Shown: positions 9,756 through 17,648 of the stretch, one piece after another
Layout of the letters: each line of letters starts with the position of its first letter
Position numbering within the stretch: position 1 is the first letter of the stretch
Source of the DNA: UBA4416 sp038327195
GTDB taxonomy: Bacteria > Bacteroidota > Bacteroidia > B-17B0 > Aurantibacillaceae
NCBI GenBank assembly: GCA_038327195.1
Contig: JBBQKU010000008.1
Span: 89,412 to 153,411 of the forward strand
Length of the DNA stretch: 64,000 nt
Direction of reading: 5' to 3'
Notes under the pieces: generated by a model
Told to the model about the DNA's origin: nothing
Seen by the model: the letters and a program-made list of their open reading frames with translations, nothing else
The model's database searches: none
Program-made: the position numbers and the translations under genes

Positions 9756-9956
9756 TTATCTTAAAGTGCCGTTTTTGTCAGCATCTTTAGTTTGTTTTAT
9801 CATAGTTACAGTCCAATATGCCAATAAAGAGGCAATAATTACCCATAAAATAACATTAGGCCCATGTCCTAAAACACGCATTCCCTTAAATACCAATTGA
9901 GAAAAATCACCAATTGCATAAAAAACATCTGTCATTGTTACCATTAAAGCGCTCAT
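9756..9956 (-). CDS. Small membrane protein, DUF6341-like
   Basis: This 66-residue protein has an N-terminal hydrophobic/amphipathic stretch (VFYAIGDFSQLVFKGMRVL), a central membrane helix (VILWVIIASLLAYWTVTM, about residues 36-53) and a charged tail (KQTKDADKNGTLR). Length, layout and the YW-x-IKQ-like exit of the helix resemble the DUF6341 proteins of Flavobacteria, which commonly sit beside a DUF6427 gene as this one does, here divergently. The function of the family is unknown. The ATG start is unambiguous, and a hairpin terminator follows the stop. Confidence 0.6.
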   Translation of the reverse strand: MSALMVTMTDVFYAIGDFSQLVFKGMRVLGHGPNVILWVIIASLLAYWTVTMIKQTKDADKNGTLR

Positions 9957-10030
9957 AATTAAATCTATTTTGTAAGTTTACACCACAAAAATATAAAAAT
10001 TCTTTAAAAAATAGCTATTTCTTCAAAAAA

Positions 10031-11023
10031 ATGATTGTAGGGTTGTTAAAAAATAGGACGCAAGTGTCAATTTTCTCTATTGCAATCATTTGTATCGGCC
10101 TATTGGCCTATAATTATACCATTCCACCATCTTTTTTCGAAGTGTATAATACAAATGATAATTTATTATATGGACTAATTTTTCATGATTTTGCTTTTTC
10201 CTCCTTTACTTATAAATTATTTAATTTTATTTTGGTAATTATTGGCTCTGTTTTTTTGGCATTTGTTACTAATAAAAATGAGATTGTTTCAAAAGAAAAT
10301 TTTTTGCCAGCTTTTTTTTACATCATTTTTTCATACTCATCAGTTACAAGTAATCAGTTACAGCCTATTTTAATTGCAAATTTATTTATCATCATGAGTT
10401 TGTATTATATTTACAACTCCTATAGAACAGATAATGCATTGAGCGACTTATTTAATGTAGGTTTTTTGTTTTCGCTTGCTAGTTGCTTTTACACCTATTA
10501 TATATTTATTATTCCATTAGGCATTATTTCATTATATATATTAAAGTCATTTAATTGGCGAGAATGGCTGTGTTATTTGTTTGGTGTTTTTGCACCTTTA
10601 TATCTATTTATGAGCGTTGCATATTTATTTGGGAGTGATTATTTGAGGCCATTTTATTTATTTTCAGAAGCACTGAAACATATTAATACGCCAATTTTTT
10701 CAGAATATTTTTTAGTCATGATTTTATCATCTGGTTTTTTAATCCTATTGGCTATGTTTAAATATATTGTTAATGGTTTAGGTTCGAGAGTGAAAATTCA
10801 AAAAGCAAGGTATATTTTAATTTGGCTTACTGTTTTATGTCTAATTATTTCGTTTTTTAACACAGCTTCAAGTATGTTCCTTTTGCCTTGTATTATTCCA
10901 TTTAGTATAATAATAGGTGATTATGTTGGCGAAATAAAGCAGCTCAAGTTGGCTAATACCCTAATGACAATATTTATTGTTGGATTTCTGATTATTTGTT
11001 TTCATAACCTCAATTTTATTTAA
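10031..11023 (+). CDS. Polytopic membrane protein, DUF6427-like
   Basis: This 330-residue protein is almost wholly hydrophobic, with roughly nine or ten membrane helices and short loops. It begins MIVGLLKNRTQ followed by a long helix, then a loop near residue 40 (SFFEVYNTNDNLL), the pattern I associate with DUF6427 proteins of Bacteroidota. It transcribes away from the small DUF6341-like gene 74 bases upstream and toward purQ, whose start lies 85 bases beyond its stop. No catalytic motif is visible. A role in envelope biogenesis is only a guess from its membrane topology. Confidence 0.55.
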   Translation: MIVGLLKNRTQVSIFSIAIICIGLLAYNYTIPPSFFEVYNTNDNLLYGLIFHDFAFSSFTYKLFNFILVIIGSVFLAFVTNKNEIVSKENFLPAFFYIIFSYSSVTSNQLQPILIANLFIIMSLYYIYNSYRTDNALSDLFNVGFLFSLASCFYTYYIFIIPLGIISLYILKSFNWREWLCYLFGVFAPLYLFMSVAYLFGSDYLRPFYLFSEALKHINTPIFSEYFLVMILSSGFLILLAMFKYIVNGLGSRVKIQKARYILIWLTVLCLIISFFNTASSMFLLPCIIPFSIIIGDYVGEIKQLKLANTLMTIFIVGFLIICFHNLNFI

Positions 11024-11108
11024 CTCAAATCCTTTAATATTTTGTTTAAAAGATAAACGATGCAGTTTTATAGAATTGTCTATTTTTGTAAAAATTAAAT
11101 TGATTAAT

Positions 11109-11804
11109 ATGAAATTTGGAGTTGTTGTTTTTCCTGGGTCTAATTGTGATGAAGACATGGTTTATGTTTTAAAAAATATTTTAAAGCAAGAAACTGTTAA
11201 ACTTTGGCACAAACAAACAAGTTTAGAAGGCTGTACGCATATCATTTTACCAGGAGGATTTTCTTATGGTGATTATTTGAGAAGTGGTGCAATTGCTCGT
11301 TTTTCACCAATAATGACAGAGGTAATCAAACATGCTGAAGCAGGAGGTTTTGTATTTGGGGTTTGTAATGGTTTCCAAATACTATGCGAAAGCGGCTTAC
11401 TGCCAGGAGCTTTATTACATAATAATACACGTAAATTTATTTGTAAAAATGTATTTATAAAAGCAGAAAATAATAATACGACTCTTACAAATTCTGTTGG
11501 GTCAAAAGCATTGAAAATTCCTATTGCGCATGGCGAAGGAAAGTATTTTGCTGATACCGAAACTCTGGCAAGCCTTAATAAAAATGGACAAATAATATTT
11601 AGGTATTGCAACGAAGCAGGTGAAATTACTAGTGATAGTAATCCAAATGGCGCAACTGAAAATATTGCTGGTATCTGTAATGCGGGTAAAAATGTATTTG
11701 GAATGATGCCTCATCCAGAAAGAGCTGCTGATGAATTATTATCTAATACGGATGGGAAAGCAATATTTGAAAGCATTTTAAAATCAGCCTTACAAACAGC
11801 ATAA
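11109..11804 (+). CDS. purQ: Phosphoribosylformylglycinamidine synthase, glutaminase subunit
   Basis: This 231-residue class I glutamine amidotransferase supplies ammonia for FGAM formation in purine synthesis together with PurL and PurS. The nucleophile Cys86 lies in FVFGVCNGFQ, and the catalytic His202 and Glu204 in MMPHPERAADE. The opening MKFGVVVFPGSNCDED is the classic PurQ N-terminus. This fixes the start at 11109 rather than at an ATG 33 bases earlier, which would add eleven non-family residues. A TATTTTTG element at 11081-11088 could be a -7 promoter box, but no good -33 partner was found. purL and purS are not in the window, so the small-type (PurS-dependent) system is inferred from length only. 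Confidence 0.93.
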   Translation: MKFGVVVFPGSNCDEDMVYVLKNILKQETVKLWHKQTSLEGCTHIILPGGFSYGDYLRSGAIARFSPIMTEVIKHAEAGGFVFGVCNGFQILCESGLLPGALLHNNTRKFICKNVFIKAENNNTTLTNSVGSKALKIPIAHGEGKYFADTETLASLNKNGQIIFRYCNEAGEITSDSNPNGATENIAGICNAGKNVFGMMPHPERAADELLSNTDGKAIFESILKSALQTA

Positions 11805-11910
11805 TTTCTTTTTTGAATATTTAATCTTTTCTTAAGATGTTGTTGTGTTATCAAATTGTGAAGTTTTTTTGTCGTTTTTCATTCGAGTAAACTAAACAGT
11901 ATCTTTGAAA

Positions 11911-12321
11911 ATGAATAATACAGTGCTTTGGCTTGAAATACCTGTTTCCGATTTTTCGCGTGCTTTAAATTTTTACGAAAAAGTATTTGATATAACTCTT
12001 GATGTTAACATTTTACTGGATACAAAAATGGCATTGTTTAGTAAGGAACAAATTGGGATTAAAGGCTCTTTAGTTGAAACTAAAAATCACACAGGTTCTA
12101 ATGGAATTAAACCAATATTTTATGTGGAAATTTTGAACGAAGCCATATTAAAGGTTCAAAAGTATGGTGGAGTTGTAATTTCGGAGCCTACTTTGTTAAG
12201 ACAAAGAAATAAAAACGGAGATGTTATTATTGGCGTTAACTTAATTGACAATCAAGTTGGCTATTATTCTGAAATAAAAGATAGTGAAAATAATCACATT
12301 TATCTTTATAGTCATAGCTAA
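11911..12321 (+). CDS. VOC (glyoxalase/bleomycin resistance) family protein
   Basis: This 136-residue protein has two beta-alpha-beta-beta-beta modules. The start, TVLWLEIPVSDFSRALNFYEKVFD, is typical of the vicinal oxygen chelate fold, and the second half has KVQKYGGVVISEP and GYYSEIKDSENNHIYLYSH, ending in the usual D-x-x-x-N-x-x-x-L/Y pattern. The ATG at 11911 is preferred over a TTG two codons upstream. The family includes metal-dependent lyases, dioxygenases and drug-binding proteins. The histidine and glutamate metal ligands cannot be assigned securely here, so no reaction is proposed. The gene's stop codon overlaps the stop of the convergent neighbour by four bases. Confidence 0.8.
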   Translation: MNNTVLWLEIPVSDFSRALNFYEKVFDITLDVNILLDTKMALFSKEQIGIKGSLVETKNHTGSNGIKPIFYVEILNEAILKVQKYGGVVISEPTLLRQRNKNGDVIIGVNLIDNQVGYYSEIKDSENNHIYLYSHS

Positions 12322-12815
12322 AACAATAAATTAGTTTTTGATTTTTTATCTTTTAAATTTTCTAAATAAATTTCGAAAACAGTAATAAAGTTTTCGTTTT
12401 TTTTAATGGCTTCAAAAATTGAAAAATTATGGAGGTATCTGTTATCACCTTTAATAATTAAAAAGTAATCTGAGTTTTCTAATTCAGGTAATAATTTAGT
12501 TGTACGTTCAACATCTCCGGCAAATAAGTCGAAATCTGTTTTCGAGTTTAATGATTCCGTTGGTTGAAAGGACGTTTGATTAGACACTAAATTAAATTCA
12601 ATATTTAATTCCTCATGAAAAAATGTATATAAAGGAAAATAAAACTGTTCCCCATCTTTGTGACTAAAATCTAATAAATCTTGTAATTTAAAATCTATAT
12701 TCAAGTCATTATTTAGAGCGTTAATAATGGTATATATAGTTTCAGTTGATGTAATAGAAAAAATATCAAAATCAAAATGCTCATCATTTAAAATATCTAA
12801 ATTATGTACAGCCAT
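12318..12815 (-). CDS. IPExxxVDY-like family protein
   Basis: This 165-residue acidic soluble protein begins MAVHNLDIL. The N-terminal alpha/beta part has LNIDFKLQDLLDF, the middle has DYFLIIKGDNRYL, and the end is LKDKKSKTNLLF, very like the KSKENLLF tail of the IPExxxVDY family of Bacteroidota. The motif that names the family is not clearly preserved here, so the assignment is by overall pattern. The function is unknown. In several relatives the gene lies near pyruvate kinase or fatty-acid genes; here it lies just downstream of pabB on the minus strand (39-base gap), convergent with the VOC gene. Confidence 0.6.
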   Translation of the reverse strand: MAVHNLDILNDEHFDFDIFSITSTETIYTIINALNNDLNIDFKLQDLLDFSHKDGEQFYFPLYTFFHEELNIEFNLVSNQTSFQPTESLNSKTDFDLFAGDVERTTKLLPELENSDYFLIIKGDNRYLHNFSIFEAIKKNENFITVFEIYLENLKDKKSKTNLLF

Positions 12816-12854
12816 TAATCATTAATTTTATTTAAATATAAAATAATTTAATTA

Positions 12855-13964
12855 TTATTCTGACAATACTTGCATCATTGCCTTCGCTTTTAATAAACAT
12901 TCTTCGTATTCATCATCTGCATTGCACATTGCTGTTATTGCACTACCAACACTAAAGCTTAAATAACGCTTTTCTTCATCATAAAATATACTTCTTATTA
13001 GCACACTAAATTCAAAATCACCAGTTTCATCTATATAACCGATGCTTCCCGAATACGGCCCGCGATTGTATATTTCATAGTCGTTGATGAGTTGCATCGC
13101 TTTTATTTTAGGCGCCCCCGTCATGCTAGCCATTGGAAATGTTGAATTAATTATTTCTTTAAATGATGTGTTTTCTTTTAGCTCACACTTAACAGTACTT
13201 ACCATTTGATGAACTTGTTTATAAGATTCTATGTCGTATAATTTTTCTACTACAACAGTTCCTTTTTTAGCAATACGAGATAAATCATTTCTGCATACAT
13301 CAACAATCATCACATTTTCAGTTTTTTCTTTTAAGCTATTTTGTAAATTTATTTTTTGCGTATTATCTTCATTGTCTGTTTTTCCTCGTTTTGCGGTACC
13401 TTTTATGGGTTTTGTAATTAATAGATTTCCTTTCTTAGAAATGTATAATTCTGGACTTGAGGAAATAATGTATTGTTTATCAAATTTTGCTAAACAAGCA
13501 TATGGCGCATCACTAATTGCAGTTAATTTTTTAAAAATTGTAATAGGATCAATTTCAATATTTTTTGCTTCAAATGTAATGCAATAGTTTATTTCGTAAA
13601 TATCACCTTTCTGAATATGCTCTTTTAATAAGTTTACTTTTTTTAAATATTCTTCTTTTGAAACGGTTGGAATGATTTGTATTTTATTTAGCACTTTTTT
13701 TTCTGAAAAAGAGGAAAGATCATTTAGAGTTGTTTCTTTTTCAACTTCAGCAAAAATCGTATTTTGAAACTGTAGAGGATTGTTTTTTTTATCTTGAAAT
13801 TTTTCAATTTCATTTTTATAATCATAATTTATAAAAGCAATGTGATTATTTATTCCTTCAGCATCTGAGCTTAATTTATTAGAATAAAACACTTTAAAAA
13901 TGCCATTTTGACTTCCATATTTAGAAATCAAAACATATTTAAAATGGTTTAGGTCTGTTATCAT
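12855..13964 (-). CDS. pabB: Aminodeoxychorismate synthase component I (chorismate-binding)
   Basis: This 369-residue chorismate-utilising enzyme is shorter than E. coli PabB (about 450) because the N-terminal domain is abbreviated, as is common in Bacteroidota. Conserved core motifs are visible: KPIKGTAKRG, DVCRNDLSRIA, SMTGAPKIKAM and YSGSIGYI. The protein would convert chorismate with ammonia to aminodeoxychorismate for folate synthesis. The KGT lysine motif favours PabB over TrpE. Neither the glutaminase PabA nor the lyase PabC is adjacent, although pabA is often shared with or near trp genes. The downstream gene is an IPExxxVDY-like protein. Anthranilate synthase component I is the main alternative. 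Confidence 0.85.
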   Translation of the reverse strand: MITDLNHFKYVLISKYGSQNGIFKVFYSNKLSSDAEGINNHIAFINYDYKNEIEKFQDKKNNPLQFQNTIFAEVEKETTLNDLSSFSEKKVLNKIQIIPTVSKEEYLKKVNLLKEHIQKGDIYEINYCITFEAKNIEIDPITIFKKLTAISDAPYACLAKFDKQYIISSSPELYISKKGNLLITKPIKGTAKRGKTDNEDNTQKINLQNSLKEKTENVMIVDVCRNDLSRIAKKGTVVVEKLYDIESYKQVHQMVSTVKCELKENTSFKEIINSTFPMASMTGAPKIKAMQLINDYEIYNRGPYSGSIGYIDETGDFEFSVLIRSIFYDEEKRYLSFSVGSAITAMCNADDEYEECLLKAKAMMQVLSE

Positions 13965-14101
13965 TAGAAATATGTTTATTTAATTAACAATTTGAGAATC
14001 TAAATGTTAAATACAGAAGGATTTGTTTTTTATTAATTAATTTTGAAAGAGATAGTTTAGTTAGCTATTAGGCGCTTAAATTAAAAAATTTAATGTATAA
14101 A

Positions 14102-16306
14102 ATGAAAATTGTTTTAACAACTTGTTTAGTATCTATTGTTATTAGTTTGAAATCACAAACAATGATAACTGGCGCGCTAAATTTTACAACATTTAGTACT
14201 CCAAAATCAAAAATTGTAAATTCACAATTAGAAGAAGCAACGCCTTTAGCTTATAAAACAAATCCGGAATATGGCATTTTACCTACGGATGCTTCTTGTG
14301 TAGATTGTGTTGAATTAATTCATTTAAGAACAGATTCTACCAGGCAATATGTTAATGGAACTCAAGTGTTTGTTCAAAAAGGAAACTGCAGTATCAATTA
14401 TGTGGATGCAAATGGATATTACCGCGATAACGTAAGATTTATGAAACCAACGGGTATTATAGGTGAATACGAAGCCTCAAACCAAAAATACCCCACGTTT
14501 ATTAATAAAAACAGTCAATCTGTTTCTATTAAATTTGGTACTGAGAAATTCGATTTTTGTAAAAATTTAAAATTATATTTTCAAGATTCTTTAGGCGTTA
14601 AAACTTTATTGCATGTTGCTGACTGGACTAATGCAACTGTTGGTAATGATGGTTTATTTATATCAAATATATTTCCTAATGTTGATTTACAAGCTGAAGT
14701 TATGGAAGGCTCATTTAAAACATCATTTATTGTAAAAAGCAATTTAGGACTTGGAAAAAAGGGTTGGTTAATTGTTTCTGACGAAATTCTTACACCATCC
14801 TCAACAACTGTTGCTTATTCTTCACCCTTAGATATTGATAATAAAATTGATGGTAATGTTTATTTTAATAATCCAACGGGTCAAAATTTTTCGATTTTAC
14901 AAGGTATAGTTACAAGTACGGTTAGAAGTACATTTACCCAATTATTTTTTAGAATGGCAGGTAGTAATTTTGAAATGTTAACAAATTCTTCTTGGTTAAC
15001 TGACACAGCTACTCATTATCCAATTATCATTGATCCAGTTGTTACAAACTCAAATTCTTTGCCCCAAGCATCAATTACAGGCTCAGGATTAAATAATACA
15101 GGTGGTTTTGTTGGTTATTGTAATTATAGTTTAACAGTTGCTCGTCCACTAAATTGCACACTGAATAATATTACTTTTTCTTTTGGCTACATTGCTCACA
15201 ATGGAGCCTGGTTATCCGATGGTGCAATGAAGTTCACATTTGCTGGTTGCATAAGTCCAACACCAGCAATGACTTTTTGGTTTTGTAATGCTGCTGGAGG
15301 AGGTACTTGTAATGGAAGTGGAATTTCAGTATGGTCTGATTTTAGTTCTTGCGTTAGTCCTTTAGCTGCTTGTTCTGGTAATCTTACTTTTGGGTTGAGG
15401 TTTTTTGATGCCTTTGCTGGATCTACATGTTCAAATACATTTATAGGTGCTAATACTGCATGGACAATGACGTTAATTGGAAATACCCTAGAAACACTTG
15501 GCAACACTGCTACTGGTAATGGGGTCATAAATTTAGCTCCAGCTTGTAATACTACACAGTTATTAAATCCTACCCCAACATCTGGGGTTGGCCCTTTTAC
15601 TTATTTATGGGCGCCAGGTGGGCAAATAACCTCTACTAAAACAATTTCAACGTTTTTTCTGGGGACACAAGTTCACACTTGTACAATTACAGATGCGTGT
15701 GGCGTAGTAAGAGTTGCAACCTTTAATGTTACTCCAACGTGTGTTTTACCTGTTGAACTTGTTTCTTATAATGCAGAGTATAATGGGAATTATGTCGATG
15801 TTGATTGGTCTACTGCTAGTGAAATTAGTAGCGCTTATTTTACTGTTGAAAAAAGTTACGATGGAATGAATTTTTATTTAGTTGAAAAAGTTAAAGCTGC
15901 AGGCCAATCATCTTCCATAAATAAATATAATGTACAAGATGCTTATCCAAATAAAAAGGGCTTTACTTATTATAGATTAAAACAATTTGATACTGATGGA
16001 ACTGAAAAATTTAGCAAAATAACGAGTGTTGAAATTGCAGAAGAAATAACTGATTTATTTATAGTTCCAAATCCAAATAATGGAAGTTTTGAATTAACCC
16101 TTTCTAACAATTTAATTGGAAAAATAATTGATGTGGAAATTTATGATGTTACAGGAAAAAAGAGTGTCTTGAAACACAACATGTCAATTAATCAATCAAA
16201 TAGGTTATTGAATTTAGATATTACTGAAATGTCAAAAGGTGTTTATTTTTTAAAGATAGTTTCTTCTGATGGGATTTCTTATAAAAGTAAATTAATTAAA
16301 GATTAA
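14102..16306 (+). CDS. T9SS type A cargo, exported protein of unknown activity
   Basis: The protein has about 734 residues, with signal peptide MKIVLTTCLVSIVISLKS; an ATG three codons earlier (14093) is equally possible. The N-terminal half (about 20-320) looks beta-rich with no known domain. The middle (about 330-465) is Gly/Cys-rich. A fibronectin-like segment follows (about 555-650, starting LPVELVSYNAEY with DVDWSTASEISSAYFTVEKS), the usual neighbour of sorting domains. The C-terminal 75 residues form a Por-type (type A) sorting domain, with VPNPNNGSFEL, IYDVTGKK and KGVYFLKIVSSDG. The protein is expected to pass through T9SS and be anchored to or released from the surface. No catalytic motif was recognised. 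Confidence 0.8.
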   Translation: MKIVLTTCLVSIVISLKSQTMITGALNFTTFSTPKSKIVNSQLEEATPLAYKTNPEYGILPTDASCVDCVELIHLRTDSTRQYVNGTQVFVQKGNCSINYVDANGYYRDNVRFMKPTGIIGEYEASNQKYPTFINKNSQSVSIKFGTEKFDFCKNLKLYFQDSLGVKTLLHVADWTNATVGNDGLFISNIFPNVDLQAEVMEGSFKTSFIVKSNLGLGKKGWLIVSDEILTPSSTTVAYSSPLDIDNKIDGNVYFNNPTGQNFSILQGIVTSTVRSTFTQLFFRMAGSNFEMLTNSSWLTDTATHYPIIIDPVVTNSNSLPQASITGSGLNNTGGFVGYCNYSLTVARPLNCTLNNITFSFGYIAHNGAWLSDGAMKFTFAGCISPTPAMTFWFCNAAGGGTCNGSGISVWSDFSSCVSPLAACSGNLTFGLRFFDAFAGSTCSNTFIGANTAWTMTLIGNTLETLGNTATGNGVINLAPACNTTQLLNPTPTSGVGPFTYLWAPGGQITSTKTISTFFLGTQVHTCTITDACGVVRVATFNVTPTCVLPVELVSYNAEYNGNYVDVDWSTASEISSAYFTVEKSYDGMNFYLVEKVKAAGQSSSINKYNVQDAYPNKKGFTYYRLKQFDTDGTEKFSKITSVEIAEEITDLFIVPNPNNGSFELTLSNNLIGKIIDVEIYDVTGKKSVLKHNMSINQSNRLLNLDITEMSKGVYFLKIVSSDGISYKSKLIKD

Positions 16307-16316
16307 CTTTTATTAA

Positions 16317-16829
16317 TTACCAACCACTTATTTCCCATGTATCTTGTGAGCGCATCACTTGTTCAATAATATCCCTTACACAAGCTTCTCCACCGTTTCT
16401 GTTTGAAATATAAATTGAAATCTCTTTTATTTCATGAGCAGAATTATTTGGGCAAGCCGCAATTCCAACTCGTTTCATTACATCGTAATCGGGTAAATCA
16501 TCACCCATATAAACGATTTCATCTTCTTTTAAATCATGTTCTAAAATATAATCTTCGTAGCAGTTTAATTTATTATTCTGACTCAAAAACACATCTTTAA
16601 TTCCTAAAATGTTTAAGGTATTTTTAACGGCATTACTATTACCTCCTGTTATAATAGCAATGCGATACCCTTTTTTTACAGCTAATTGCATAGCATACCG
16701 ATCTTTGGAATTCATATTCCTAATTAATTCTCCATCAGGCATAATTTGTACGCTATCGTTTGTTAAAACGCCATCAACATCAAATAAAAATGTTTTTATT
16801 TTTGGTAATCTTTCTTTAAAATTTAGCAT
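16317..16829 (-). CDS. kdsC: KdsC-type HAD phosphatase (KDO 8-phosphate phosphatase)
   Basis: This 170-residue haloacid dehalogenase lacks a cap domain, the size of KdsC tetramer subunits. Motif I is FLFDVDGVLTND, with nucleophile Asp17 and acid/base Asp19. Motif II is AIITGGNS. The motif III lysine is in the LSQNNKLNCYEDYI region. Motif IV is VYMGDDLPDYDVM. KdsC removes phosphate from 3-deoxy-D-manno-octulosonate 8-phosphate for lipopolysaccharide synthesis in the cytoplasm. The gene overlaps the upstream DUF2520 gene by 14 bases, an arrangement seen often in Bacteroidota. N-acylneuraminate 9-phosphatase-like activity is a less likely alternative. Confidence 0.85.
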   Translation of the reverse strand: MLNFKERLPKIKTFLFDVDGVLTNDSVQIMPDGELIRNMNSKDRYAMQLAVKKGYRIAIITGGNSNAVKNTLNILGIKDVFLSQNNKLNCYEDYILEHDLKEDEIVYMGDDLPDYDVMKRVGIAACPNNSAHEIKEISIYISNRNGGEACVRDIIEQVMRSQDTWEISGW

Positions 16830-17619
16830 GTTGTTGAGTGATAATTAAATCTGATAATGATTTATAAATGGAAGATAATTTTTTATTTGACTTCAGTAAA
16901 GCTAAATGTTTTTGCATTGTAATTGTATCATTTCTTTTAGCTGGACCTGTTTGAGCTTTCAGTGGCCCTATGTTTTTTAATTTAGTAAATGATTGTTGTA
17001 AAATTGGATTTAATAATTTTACATCACTTTTTGAAAGTACATCCTCTAATAATTGATATGAAACACCATATAAGGCATTGGTGAAATTACAACCAAACAC
17101 TGCAGCTAAATGGACTGATAATCTTTTTTGCGAATTAATGTTTTTTATTGTTAAAGAAAATAAACTTGAAAAAGCTTTAAGATTTTTTAATGATTTTACT
17201 GTATTTGCTTCAATTAATAGTGGAGTAGATTTCCAATTTATAATATCTCCTTTACTAAATGTTTGCAATGGATAAAATACACCAGTTTGTTTTGAAACAT
17301 TTGTAAGCGTTGATATATTAACGCTTCCTGAAGTATGAACAACTAAGTTTTTTAAACTTAATGGCATTAAATTTTTTGAAACCTCTTTGATTGAATCATC
17401 GTTTACACAAATTAGATAAAGATCCGCATCTTTATCAATTAAATTGTATTTACAAACTAAATCACACTTACTTTGCTGGGCTAATATTGTTGCTTCTTTT
17501 GATTTACGATGATTAAATAATTGAACTAAATTTAAATCAGAATGTTGCGAAATAAAATGAGCTAAGTGCGATGCTAGATTGCCAGTTCCTATTATTACTA
17601 TGTTTGTTTGTTTAAGCAA
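16816..17619 (-). CDS. Rossmann-fold protein with DUF2520 domain
   Basis: This 267-residue protein opens with a dinucleotide-binding signature, NIVIIGTGNLASHLAHFI, and has a Rossmann-like half to about residue 125. The helical DUF2520 half follows (about 130-265, with HLAAVFGCNFTNALYGVSYQLL and TGPAKRNDTITM). The layout resembles NAD(P)-dependent reductases such as ProC and ketopantoate reductase. The substrate is unknown. The start is TTG at 17619, because no ATG precedes the glycine motif in frame and a stop lies upstream. It is translationally coupled to kdsC by a 14-base overlap. It shares the minus strand with the ccm operon, whose last stop lies 29 bases upstream, so it may be co-transcribed. 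Confidence 0.8.
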   Translation of the reverse strand: MLKQTNIVIIGTGNLASHLAHFISQHSDLNLVQLFNHRKSKEATILAQQSKCDLVCKYNLIDKDADLYLICVNDDSIKEVSKNLMPLSLKNLVVHTSGSVNISTLTNVSKQTGVFYPLQTFSKGDIINWKSTPLLIEANTVKSLKNLKAFSSLFSLTIKNINSQKRLSVHLAAVFGCNFTNALYGVSYQLLEDVLSKSDVKLLNPILQQSFTKLKNIGPLKAQTGPAKRNDTITMQKHLALLKSNKKLSSIYKSLSDLIITQQHAKF

Positions 17620-17648
17620 TTGAGGTAGTTTTGCAATTAGATTTTATT

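Noticed and set aside
13231..13587. A 118-residue frame antisense to pabB
   Set aside because: It lies across conserved pabB motifs and has no start context or domain.
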